Shown here piece by piece: positions 1 to 10,887 of a DNA stretch of 64,000 nt (the first letter of the stretch is position 1; each line of letters starts with the position of its first letter). The notes under the pieces were generated by a model that worked only from the letters and a program-made list of their open reading frames with translations, made no database searches and was not told the DNA's origin. A program made the translations under genes and the position numbers. The DNA is from Iris pallida (Eukaryota; Streptophyta; Magnoliopsida; Asparagales; Iridaceae): NCBI GenBank assembly GCA_029216955.1, contig JANAVB010005597.1, positions 44,575,466 to 44,639,465 of the forward strand, given 5' to 3'.

Positions 1-37
1 CCACACAACCCCCTCACCCCTGTGCCCGAGCACATCC

Positions 38-300
38 CCCCACCCTCTCTCTCTACTCTCTCTCTCTCTCCTTAAATATCTTCCTCTCTCTTTAAATATC
101 TATCTATCTCCCTCTCTCTTTATATAGGCACACACCTATATATATTATGTAATCTCTCTCTCTTTTCCTCACCATCACACACCCCCCAACCAGGACAACC
201 CATCCCCCCCTATGTACCCGAGCACACTCCCCCCTCTCTTTATTCATTCTCTCTCTCTCTCCCCCATTAATATCTTCCTTCTTTCTCTCCTCCCTATTAT
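38..300. repeat. CT-rich microsatellite stretches
   Basis: There are repeated (CT)n and TCTATCTATC blocks, for example around 45-70, 90-120, 148-165 and 245-265. Pyrimidine-rich tracts also follow the TATA boxes of the B and H LTRs, so this is probably the core-promoter/leader part of L1 rather than an unrelated satellite. Confidence 0.75.
119..127 (+). promoter_or_regulatory. TATA-like box in L1
   Basis: TTTATATAG lies in a pyrimidine-rich setting, the arrangement also seen in the B LTRs. This makes it a candidate LTR core promoter. No transcript evidence is available and the upstream U3 is outside the window. Confidence 0.35.
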
Positions 301-1252
301 ATTCACCCACACACCAACTTCCCTCTCCCTCACCAGCAGTCGAGCCCATTCCTCCTGGCCGAGCCCACGGCCATGAGCTCCTCCCCGACAACCTCTCCTC
401 CTCCTCCCGACTTCACCATCCTCACCATCATCTTCTCTTCTTCTTCTTCTTATTTAAACACAAACCACCACCATCACCATACCATTATCATCATCAACCG
501 CCACCACCACTACCAAACCGCCGCTTCCGCCACCCTCGTCAGACCTCCGCCGCCGACGTGCGCCGCCAGCAGCCGCCACCGCACGCCGCGCTCAAGCGCA
601 GCAGCTCGCAGCAGTAGCCGCAGCTGCAACAACAGCTTGGGCGGCAGCAATGGCTGCCACCGCCGCCGGCCACGCGCCACCGCGCGGCCACCGACCACCG
701 GCGAGACCCCCCCTAGCGCGCGCACCCTGGGCGACCACCCTGTGGCGGCCAACATCCTCCGGGATGCGCCGTTTAGGCGATTTCAACGTTTTTCTCGGAG
801 TTCCGTCGACGCGCGCGCGGAGAAATTCCAGAATTCGTGCTCCGTCGCAGCAACTTCGTACGGATTTTCTGGACAATCCGACCGTTGGATCGGCGATTTC
901 TTCGCTCCGTCACAATCTCGGTTTATACCCCTTCAACCCTGTCAAATTTCACCCGTTAATTTCGTCGTTTGATAGATCAAAACCGGCCACCAAGTTAACG
1001 TTTTAATTTGTACTGTTTTTGGACAGTTTCACGACGCCAACTTCGCAGGTTCGTATCTTCGTCGTAGTAGCTCTGTTTTGCACGCTACCAGTTCCGGTGC
1101 ACAGCTGGTATAACCCTCTTCCTGCCCCCTTTAGATTTCATTTCAGTTTGAGCTTGTTAGATCGGTCGAATTCGATGCCAAAGTTGGCCGTTCGAATTCT
1201 TAGTGTTGCACTTGTAAAATTCCATTTTTGAACCCGGGACTCCGGATTCAAT

Positions 1253-1725
1253 TTCTGACACCACCAGTAGACTCGTGGCATCGTTTTGGTATGTTTTCAT
1301 ATAAAGTTTGCTTGATTTGGAGAACATGGGCCCTGGCACGCATTTCGGTGCAAAGCGGGTCCTATTTTCTGAGTCAACGGGACTTTTTGACGTCGGCTCA
1401 TCGGAATCCAATTCTGGATATACCGTTGAGTTCGTATCATCATTCTGGAATCGTTGACATATAATTTGCTGAGTTTTGAGGACATTGGCTCCGACACGCT
1501 TTTCCGTGCAAATCGGTTTCCAATGTCCGGGTCAACGGACCAATTTGAGATCGGGTCAACGGAATCTAATTCTGGATATACCGTTGGGTTCGTATCGTCA
1601 TTCTGAATTCGTGGACATATAATTTGTTAGATTTTGTGCACTTTTATTTCGGCACGTTTTTCGGTGCAAAGTGTGTCCAACGACGGACATCATTTTGGAC
1701 CGAAATTACCGTTTTGCCCCTGTGT
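1253..1725 (+). repeat. 158-bp tandem repeat in L1
   Basis: The heptamer GTGCAAA recurs at 1348, 1506 and 1664, exactly 158 bases apart. The block ATTCTGGATATACCGTTG recurs at 1411 and 1569, also 158 apart. The first unit is diverged, the second and third are clearer. A2, the A2 5' LTR remnant and A1 each hold this block once (near 15130-15280, 21490-21640 and 30900-31060), so L1 has expanded it. Confidence 0.75.
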
Positions 1726-1920
1726 CCAAATTGGACTTTTGGACAGGCTATCCTAGCTGATTTGACCATTCTGGACACGTTGGTGATGTTAGTTTCATCA
1801 TCCGACAACGTCTGTATATTTTTTCCCTTTTTGTGTCACCCTATTATTATAATATTTTCTCCTTTTGGTTGTTTTAGAGACCCGTCGATTTCAGTAATTT
1901 CTAAATCACTAAAATTATAA

Positions 1921-2200
1921 GTTGACCTTGTAGATGTTTATAGAGACTAGCTTGACCATGGTTGACTACTTTGACTAGACGTCGAAGTAGAGTCAACAGT
2001 TGACCTAGGTTTGATCAGACTTGACCAACGTTGACTTTTTGACCAAAGTCAACTGTAGGTCAACCATTGACCTATTTAAACCTAGATTAGACTTAGAGTT
2101 GACCGGAGTTGACCAGTTGACCAAAGTCAACTGTACGCCAACCTTGACCCAGTTTGTCTTAGTTTGACTTAGTTTGACCTAGATGTTAGTATGTCTTTTG
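1921..2200 (+). promoter_or_regulatory. Cluster of about 20 TTGAC motifs (W-box core)
   Basis: By eye about 20 TTGAC or GTCAA pentamers fall within 280 bases, many as TTGACC or TTGACT, the core bound by plant WRKY factors. The density is far above that of the flanking sequence. Units such as AGTTGACC and AAAGTCAACTGTA recur, so part of the cluster arose by short duplication. Binding or stress induction is inference only. Confidence 0.4.
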
Positions 2201-3216
2201 ACCCTGATCAGCTCTTGTATTATTTCATCTTTAGGTCTGTGGCTTTACTCTGAACCCTGATTCATATTGACAGCAGGACCCCAAGCGAGTACATTCTCTG
2301 ATAATATTTCTGTTTTATGATATCGTTTATGTTTCTTGTATTTAGTGTAGATACCCTTGTTCTCTTGACACATTGTTCACACGGATTGGTATTTGTCTGG
2401 ATCCCGTCATGAGATGTTATTCCTCGCTTTCCTTGGTATATCTTGTGCAAGTCTTTCTTGTTCCTTGTGTATTGTATAGACACGATTCCTGCGAAGGCTA
2501 GCTACCCTCTCAGAGAATCGCGTGTCATGATGTGTCATGGTTGGATCCACTATACTAGTCGGGGACGGAGAGTATTAGTGTAGATATGTGGTCATTATCC
2601 ACCTTTTTTATTCTTGTAGACCTTGAATTCTACCAATCCTACACTCCACGTGGGATTGGCTGATCATTAGACCTTGTGCAGACCCAAGCCGGCCACATGT
2701 TGAAACTAGCACTCACACAGTTAGACAGATGAGTATTGATTCTTGTACATCCCATGATCAGTTTTATTTGCCTTGTTCTAGCTCTAGATTTACAGCTTAC
2801 CTTGCCATGATACTCACATGTATATTTCATGATTTCTTGTATATTCTCTCTATTTACTGCTACATTTTCAATATCGTCTAATTAGAACTGTTATTTGAGA
2901 TTTGTGCTCGTTCCATCCTGACTGGATATGTTGACAAAATTTTAGGAGTAGTTGTGCCCTCAGTATTGGACTTCATGATGTTGCTAGCTGAGGTGGATCT
3001 CACTATTCTTCTATGTGAGTTGCCTGGTAGTTATCCTTAGTTAGTATTGTTGTTCATTCTTTATTTTCCTGTCTTATGATCATTATAGATTCTAGTTATT
3101 CTAGTGATATTGTTATTAATTCTTGTCTTATCTTCCTTAGTTTTCGTGATGTGACATGAGTATATTTCTAGTTATGGATCTTTAGATGTTGTAGTTAGTA
3201 TAGTATACTTGACAGC

Positions 3217-4902
3217 GTTCTACCGCCGATACCGCGGCGTAGGCTGGGCGTGGCCCACGTATTCGTACCCGTATATCCGGGTGCGGGTCGTGAAAGTCTT
3301 CTAGACCGTACCGCACGAATATGAGAACTCTGTCTCGCCAGGAAGACGAAACACAACTCTCTTCTCCGCGCACTCAATTATTGCATGACAAGCGCCCAAC
3401 CAATCCATGTCCAGGATTATGTCGTACTCTTTGATGTCTAGTACGACGGCTTCCAAGGATAGATTTCTTCTCCCAATGCAAATGTGACCATTCCTACAAA
3501 TAAAGTTCGCTGGCATATCGACTCCCGATGGGGTGCTAACGCTAATGTTTATATCTATTGATTACATGGTTATTTTACTTCTTTTTTTTTGCAAAATAAG
3601 CAGATATAAAACTATGCATCGCACTCGAATCGAATAGTACTCGAGCAGGTATATTTTTATAGAGTAGTATAACTGTTACAACAGTATCAGACTCAAATGC
3701 CTCATCCTAAGTTAATGCATAGACTCGACCTTGCGCTCCACGACGTTGATTCTGCGGGTTCACTGGCACCGCATTTGCACCTTGTAGTGTAGGCGCTTTA
3801 TACTGATCGGAACGTTCCTTGGTGGGTTGTGTTAATTCGGAACATTTTTCGGATAATGTGTAGCTATATGGCCTATTTTGCTACACTTGTAGCAAGTTCT
3901 CATAACACACTCGATTGTCCGGTGTCCATGCTTACCGCATCTGTTACAGCAGTGTCCACCATGGCCCCTGTTATCAAATGTATTCAGACGTTTTGATACT
4001 CCCGATCCTCCAGCATCGTTAGGACGCTTATTGAAGTTGTTACGGATGACAGACACGGCTCTTTGCGACATGCGACCAAAGATTCGCTCGCTATCAATTG
4101 CGGCTTCATAGGATTCACGATAAGTTTGGCATCGCTAATTCATGACGTCCTTACGTAATTCATCGTTCAGGCCTTGTTGAAAATGCTCGCACCATTCTTC
4201 TTTGTTGGGTAGGAAGGCGTCGGCAAATTTTGTAAGTTTTGAGAAGCTTGCGTCATAATCTTCTACTGTCATATTTCCTTGCCTCAACATCATGAACTCT
4301 TCCCCCTTCTGTCGATGGATGGCGTGAGGAACATATTGTTCATGAAAAACTGCCTTAAAATTTTCCAGGAAATCTTAGTGTTGGGATCAGTTTCATAGAT
4401 TTCATGTTTCTTCGCCGCCCACTAGTCGTAAGCTCTTAATTACAGCTGTCGCGCCACACATGCTACCCTCTGAGACTCTTCAATGCTAAGAAGATTAAGT
4501 AAGTTCTCAATCTCCACGAGCCATCCTACTATCACACCAGGCACTGCTCGGCCATTGAACTTAGGTGGGTTCATCTTGCAGAACTCCGTTGCTTTGAACA
4601 AGGAAGAATAGTTTATCATTTACAGTTGAACTTCTTCCTTGACTTCATCTTGAACATCTTTTCTCTCTTCGGATGCCATGACCGTTGCATTGGTGTTGCC
4701 CACCATATTGCTTATGATTTGCATTAGGTCGTCCATTTTCTTCTACTGCACCAAATTAGGCTTTGATTTGCATCTGAAGTTGTTGCTGCTACAACTCCAT
4801 CAACTGCAACATTTTCTCTATAGTAGTCTCGTCCTTTGAACTTGACGAACTATCCACGACGTTGGTTGCTGTGCCAGGATTGTTTTTATTTTTCTTTGTC
4901 AT
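3217..4902 (-). pseudogene. Element E gag-protease remnant
   Basis: This is a decayed minus-strand Ty3/gypsy gag with the start of protease. The likely gag start is ATG at 4902 (MTKKNKNN...), matching the position and first residues (MTK) of the D polyprotein. Several in-frame stops follow within 100 codons. The gag core is visible near 4400-4600. Near 3880-3990 there are two zinc knuckles: the first (CNRCGKHGHRTIEC) is intact, while the second has lost its last cysteine. The protease active site near 3612-3650 reads DSSAMHSFIS in place of the usual DSG/DTG, and its second motif DIILDMDWL is at about 3405-3430. Homology fades below 3300; reverse transcriptase, RNase H and integrase are absent on this side. 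Confidence 0.8.
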
Positions 4903-5089
4903 TCCTACAAACAAAGTAAACCCGTTAGTATTTTTACAAAACATCTACGGGCTTACCTGTATGGAATTTTATTTCACGCAGCATGTCGACAAGCATTCAA
5001 TCGAATAATCGCAACCAACATTTGATCATTTGATTTGAAACACCAAGTTAAAACTTCAAAAATTATATCAGAATTGAACACACAATTTA

Positions 5090-6738
5090 GAAAGATAGAA
5101 ATATGTTTTCATTCATAGCATGTAACGAAGTGCAAGTCGTAATTATATTAGATGCCATTACGACTACATTGATTGAAACATAAGAAATGTACGCGACAAA
5201 CTGCCTGAAATAACACTTGTCGTTCCATGCATTCGCCATTTTATACAATAAAAGCCTTCGATGAGTTGGCTTGAAAATACTTCAGAATAGAAAGAGCTTC
5301 AAAATGCCTCTCCGAACTTCAGCTTTGGCTTAGAGACGTGCACTCCCAGAGTTCTCATCACCTGTGGGATTGGGGATTAGTACACTTGGAAGTGCACTAG
5401 TGAGCGGGACGAACCCACTCGTCTAAAACAACTCTGATTGTTAAGGTACGCATGCATTGGAGTTTTCTTTCTATTTAGATCTAAATGAATTCTGTTAATA
5501 TTGATAGCCTTCCATTTGAAATAGTAAAAGCATACAGTGAAACATAACAATTTATCACCATTCTTACCACGGCCATGCTCATCCTGCATAAAACAGAAAT
5601 AATATTTACTACCTGCATAAGACAATAGGTGAGTATGCTACTATCTTATATGTGCGGTTACTGGTGTTACACACCACTTGGGACTATCTCAACGACACTT
5701 TGGCCCATTCAGTCTAGGTTGCGAGCCTGAATGACGATCCCGCAATGCATCAGCGCCGTAGCATGATTATTCATTCCCTCTAGGTCAATTCGATACCGAT
5801 GTTCCGGATATCGATTCGAGGAAAATTAAACTTGTGCACAAGCTGCCCATGACCATGCCAATGCGTGAACAGTTTAATGCATGCAAATAGATTTGTATAG
5901 CGCAGAAAGTAATGAACGACATTATCATTTCTCCTAACTCATGCAACGATTCATTTTTTCCAAAGCCTTACTTCCAATTTAGCATCATGTAGGCACCAAA
6001 TTTCCCGAGGCATCATAAGCCACAATCGACGTTTCATATTATTTTGCAGCACGTAAAATAGTTCATCTTTTTGCTAGAACCCTAAACTTTCTCATTTTAG
6101 TACAAAACTTATATTTTCAGAGTAGGTTACTCTAAATCGATAGATTTTTCTGAGTTCTTGACCTTAGTGGATTGGCATGCATTTAACTTGGCATCGTCGA
6201 TTTGAATAAGCTCAAGGCAAAAGAATTTCGTTTGCAGGACATAGTAGAAAAGAAGGGGTCGAACCAACCACCAAGTATTCGATCGTGCCGATAGTTGGAG
6301 CACTTAGCAACATTCAAGCTTCAGTTATGCGAGCTCCTACAATGGCACCAACACTTAATCAGAATTTCTTTTTTAATCCTTCGTTTTGAAATTCGTAGAA
6401 TGCATTCAGAAAATGAAGCGTAAACACATTCATTAAAACCAAGCGGCGAAAGCTCCAAGAAGACCATACAACAGTCTGGTCCCTTCGAAGGGACTCTTTT
6501 ATAGAGCTCACTCGTCGAGATGCAACTTGCTGTATCTAGGTCTTATTCCAACAGAAGTCGTTCCATTAATTTGATCGATTCTTGTAACATTCGTCCAAAT
6601 CGATTTAATCGATGCCACAAGGTATTATCATTTATCAACCTCAGCGATCGAGTCAGATAGCCATCTAAGTTTTTCTCCGATCTGACTCGGCACAAGCATA
6701 TTACTGAGTCCGCCGCCTATCAGAAGCGGGACACTACA
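5090..6738 (-). repeat. LTR of element E (D-like, minus orientation)
   Basis: Shared blocks with the D LTR include the CACCTGTGG...GTGAGCGG region (5360-5410) and a TATA-like ATAAAAGAG at 6490-6500 on the minus strand. The outer end is sharp: ACTACA at 6738, reading TGTAGTGTCCC on the minus strand and followed by the pol-end hairpin. The inner end is unclear and no primer-binding site was found between 4903 and 5090, where D would place it, so that edge is deleted or badly decayed. The start given is approximate. Confidence 0.65.
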
Positions 6739-7347
6739 TAATATACCACTAAAAAAAAGTTTCGTCCCGAAACATAAGAACAAGGGTCTGACCTTAGATT
6801 AGAAAAACAACGAAGGGTACTTCTCCTTCATCTTCTCCTTCATTTTCCACATCGACTCTTCAACTGAATGGTTTTGCCAAAGCACACGGAACAAAGAAAT
6901 CGATCTATTTCACAATACATTCTCCTTACGGTCCAAAATATGAATAGGCTCCTCCGAGTAAGACAAGTCAGCATGTAGCTTCAACTGATCGAAGATAACC
7001 ACATGACTTGGATCATGCACATATTTTCAAAGTTGTGAAACATGGAAAACATTATGCACTTCAGTCAAGGCAGGAGGTAGTGCGATCCGATATGCAACAG
7101 TTCTAACTCGCTCAAGAATCTCGAAATGGCCTACAAATCTTAGGCTCAATTTGCCTTTAACGTCGAACCGCATCACGCCATACATGGGCGTTACTTTAAA
7201 AAATACATGGTTCCCGGCCAAAAAATTATAACGGTCGTCGACGAAGATCTGAGTAGCTCTTTTCTCGACTTTGTGCGATACGAAGTCTATCTCGGATCAA
7301 GAGGAGCTTTTCGACGGCCTGCTCTACTAGTTTCGGTCTGAGCACTT
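6739..7347 (-). pseudogene. Element E integrase C-terminus and chromodomain remnant
   Basis: Read on the minus strand this is the end of a Ty3/gypsy polyprotein: a VEQAVEKL segment at 7300-7340, the integrase C-terminal block with VFFKVTP and LSLRFVGHFEILERV (7100-7210), HVSQL, then a chromodomain-like segment (about 6830-6970) with PIHILDRKE and FRVLWQNHSVEES. Stops interrupt it after HVSQL and inside the chromodomain. It is closest to the D and C proteins. It lies beyond the LTR from the gag fragment, so the LTR at 5090-6738 is the 3' LTR for this piece and the 5' LTR for 3217-4902. Truncated at about 7347, where plus-strand element H sequence begins. Confidence 0.8.
6759..6773 (-). other. 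Pol-end hairpin of element E
   Basis: GTTTCG and CGAAAC pair as a perfect 6-bp stem around a 3-base loop, 20 bases inside the LTR edge. It is the counterpart of the hairpins in D, C, A2, B and F. Confidence 0.55.
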
Positions 7348-7356
7348 GTCGATCTT

Positions 7357-8207
7357 TCTACCAAAGTGGCATTGATGGCCAGTATGCAAGTTCAGTCCAG
7401 CATAGTTAAAAGGATCAAGGCAGCTCAATCAACGGATTCTAAGCTTCAGCGGCTAAGGAAAGAATGTGAAGCAGGACGAAGAGCAGAGTTATGCATTCAT
7501 GAAGATGGCACACTCCGACATGGAAGGCGTCTTTATGTACCCAGTGGTAACATCAGGCAAGAGATCATGGCGGAGGCTCACAGTTCACAGTATTCAATCC
7601 ATTTTGGTAGTACGAAGATGTACCGTGATATTCCTCAGCATTTGTGGTAGAATGGCATGAAGATGGAGATAGCACGGTTTGTCTCTCGTTGATTTGTTTG
7701 TCAGCAAGTCAAGACTGAACATCAGAGACCAGCTGGACTTCTTCAACCTTTACCGATTCCAGAATAAAAATGGGAACACATTACCATGGATTTCGTGACT
7801 GGGTTACCTAAATATCCAGCTGGAAGAGATATAATATGAGTCATAGTTGACTGACTCACAAAAGTAGCTTATTTTTTTTCTTTCAAAATTGGTCAGTCGA
7901 CAGATCAGCTTGCAGATATGTACCTCAGGCAAATAGTCAAATTGCATGGAATACCAGTTAGTATCATATCTGACAGAGATTCGAGATATACATCGCAATT
8001 TTGGCAGAGTCTTCAAGAGAGTTTGGGAAATCATCTCAAGTTTAGTTCAGCTTATCATCTGCAGAAAGATGGTCAGTCAGAACGCACGATTCAAACTCTT
8101 GAGGATATGTTACGATCCTGTGCACTTGTCTTCAATGGTTCATGGGAACATCACCTACATCTAGTAGAGTTCTCCTACAATAACAGTTTTCAGGCCAGTA
8201 TCCAGAT
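7357..8207 (+). pseudogene. Element H integrase, first part
   Basis: Plus-strand integrase of an A2-like chromovirus, entered mid-protein: the linker MQVQSS, a zinc-binding region (EAHSSQYSIH, then a damaged CxxC), the catalytic core beginning MDFVTGLP, the second acidic motif SDRDSR, and QKDGQSERT with the third acidic residue. Stops occur at several points (for example after HLW, in the CxxC region and around the core start). The sequence stops at SIQ because solo LTR S1 is inserted at 8208; it continues at 10427. The left boundary against element E is an abrupt junction with no TSD visible. Confidence 0.85.
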
Positions 8208-10421
8208 TGTCACGCCCCGATTCGTAGTCATTTATTCACATATTTTATCTTTTGGAATCGATCGTCCTCGCTTGGGCATGATGTCGTACAAGTCTGATAT
8301 TGCACTTATACAAGACAAAGACGGTACTTAAGTGATTACCTTCAAATAGTAACATATCGCAGCCGCAGAAGCAGATAAATTGAAGTTAATGAGGACAATC
8401 TTTCTCTTTGAATAGAAATACATCACTTCTTTATAGCAGCGGAGATAAAAGGATTACTTGAAGTCTCACAGAGATATATAGAACTTTATTCTCTTTATTG
8501 ATAATTGAAGAAGAGTACAAGACTAGTATTGGAATACAATGCTTACAACACTTCCTACTTTACATTGAAAGCCATCTGAAAAATGTTATAAAGCTTACAT
8601 TTGATACTTGGATACATGGGATTACAACTCGATATATCGACTTGGCTCACAACTCACTGGTACAACTGATTACACTGTTCCATGTATTATGCCCTTTATA
8701 AACAGAAGACATCATCTTGTACAAGAAGAGCTTCTGTATGCCCAATAAATCTTCGATGCTACGGGACCGATCAAGCCAATCTTCGTGTCAAATATTCCAA
8801 GCACGAGCACCTTCCCACAAAACGTGGGTCAGTACATCATCTATGTATTGGCGAGCAGAATCCAACCCACTCGCCTAAACCAACATGTAGTGATCGATTT
8901 TAGCAAACAATTAATAGAATGATCTTTCTACTTGGGCCTAGCATCAGTTTACAGTTCTTGAGCAGAATCTTTGAAGTAAGTAAACATGTTATAGCACGAT
9001 ATAGCATTTCTTTGTGCATGGCATCATCTAAGCAACATTGAGTTAACACATTGAGCATATTATGGAAATATTCCTAGAAGGCATCGTTTAGCATACTTGG
9101 TGTTATCATTCAACAGGTTATGGCAATATTCAAAAAGGCAATGCATTAGAAAATCGTATTTAACATGTTGAGCATGTTATAGAGTTTCTCAATTTAAAGG
9201 CAACAACACAGCATCATTTTATTTAGCGTGTCAAGCAGGCAAGTTGAACCAATATATACAATATCACAATTATGTGATTCCTTATCGATAGTACCTGTAT
9301 CAAATATAGGTTATCAGATATACTTACTCTGCATGCACAAAACATTCATTAGCGCATCCTGACTATATGGTCACTGGTGTTGTTAGACCATATGGACCCT
9401 TTTCATTTCACTTCATGATAATGCGGTCAGCATAGTAGGTGGCGAGTCTCTATGCCACCCCGCCTTATCCGTGCTCCCACAGCACTCAGCATTATTTCCT
9501 CCTAAGCCGAATCGGTTCCGGCGCCCCGGTACCGTTCGAGGAAATTAAAACTCAAACCTTGTATACAAGTTGTCCATGACCATACGAATGCATGTCCGAC
9601 TCGATTGTGAACATAATCGCATGGTAAAATATATTAAAGAAATTAAAGGCAACAGTGCATCATTAGTCATATTCAATGACTTATTCATTTTATCATTACC
9701 ATCATTTTATTTGGTGATCTCATGCTTTATCATTTCTCATTCATTGCTTCATTACAACGTTTCTCATGTCGTTCCATTCGACAAGGAATATAACATTCAT
9801 TCATTTCATAGGGACATTTATTCATTCTTTTATTACTTATAAGGGACAGACATCATTTCATATTCTTGCAACAGTCATACAGAGAGTACATGATTCAAGA
9901 GTCTTATTCAGTTCATTGTGTTAATAGCACAGCCAGTTCTTTCCTATGTATTCATTGCACCGAATCTCATTATTCAAGTATTTCATTTGTTTCAGCAGTA
10001 TTAAACATAAGGGACAATGTTATCAATTCATTCTCAGACATCAAATCACATTAGCAGTTCAATGTTCATGTGTTGTATATTTCAATAATTCTAAGCATAA
10101 GCATCTCTATTATTCAATAACTAAAATATGGGACATTTAGGAACAATTCATAGTCTTTCAATACTTTATTTTATTAAGCATGAAGGAGTAAGAAGAAGGA
10201 AGGACAGCACACTCTGCATAAAAAGGTCTTTCTGTTCTGATTGTACACATTCTCCTAAGCGTAGCTCCACCAGCAAGCCACGTTCCAATGCTCATACTGT
10301 TCAGCTAGCTAAGAGACTGCATCAGTCTCAATTCTCTTGATTTCCAACATAATTTACGGTCCAACATTCTGATAGCGTCCAACAAGCCAACCGAATGCCT
10401 CGTGCGGAGCGGGGCATTACA
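8208..10421 (-). mobile_element. Solo LTR S1 (D/E-type, minus orientation)
   Basis: A 2214-bp LTR begins TGTCACGCCCCGATTCG and ends GGGGCATTACA, flanked by a perfect TSD CAGAT (8203-8207 and 10422-10426). It has no internal domain. Ends and body resemble the D and E LTRs. It interrupts the integrase of element H, whose frame resumes in phase when one CAGAT copy is discounted. Solo LTRs form by recombination between the two LTRs of a full element. The interval holds no gene. Confidence 0.9.
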
Positions 10422-10426
10422 CAGAT

Positions 10427-10887
10427 GACACCATTCGAGGCACTGTATGGCAGAAAGTGCAGATCACCTTTAGCCTGGGACGATGTAGGCAAGAGGCAGA
10501 TGCTTAGTCCAAAAATGGTTACTCAGACTATCGAGGTGGTCAGACAAGTTAGAGATCATCTTTGAGTTATCCAAGATCATCAGCGCCATTGGGCCGTATC
10601 TCATCGACGTCTTCTTGAGTTTTCTATCGGCGACCACGTATTCCTTAGGATCTCGCTACCCGTGGTGTCATTCGACTCGGCATACGGAGAAAGGTTAGTC
10701 CAAAATATATAGGGTCGTTTGATATTCTCGAGCAAGTAGGTAATGTGTCATATCATCTCGCTCTTTCGTCGTCATTATATGAAGTACATAACGAATTCCA
10801 TGCATCCCAATTGTGACGGTATATCCCGAATCCGCGCTATATCCTTGATCATTCAGAATTGGTAGTTGGTACCAACCTTTCGTATGA
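10427..10887 (+). pseudogene. Element H integrase, second part
   Basis: Continues the H integrase after S1: [14 protein letters not shown], then GDHVFLRIS, FDILEQVGNVSYHLAL and the block ending LDHSELVVGTNLSY, the integrase C-terminal domain. Stops and at least one frame disturbance are present near 10560 and 10710. It ends at 10887 at the TATGA target site of element C; the frame resumes at 47871 with the chromodomain. Confidence 0.85.

Larger units (their letters stand above)
1..3155 (+). repeat. Partial LTR L1 (A-type, plus orientation)
   Basis: No gene is supported here. From about 800 the order of sequence blocks follows that of the A2 LTR read on its own strand: a CG-rich leader, then the blocks containing CATCGGAATCC, TATACCGTTGAGTTCG and TTTCGGTGCAAAG. 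The left end is cut by the window. The right end is uncertain: GATGTGACA at 3147-3155 would make a plausible LTR terminus, but no TSD was found. The part downstream of about 2200 resembles the other LTRs only loosely. The 61 bases at 3156-3216 hold nothing I recognise. Confidence 0.6.

Noticed and set aside
373..972. 199-codon plus-strand open frame, serine/histidine/arginine-rich
   Set aside because: Low-complexity CT/CAC and GC-rich leader sequence of an LTR; no domain, and the overlapping frames on both strands are equally open.
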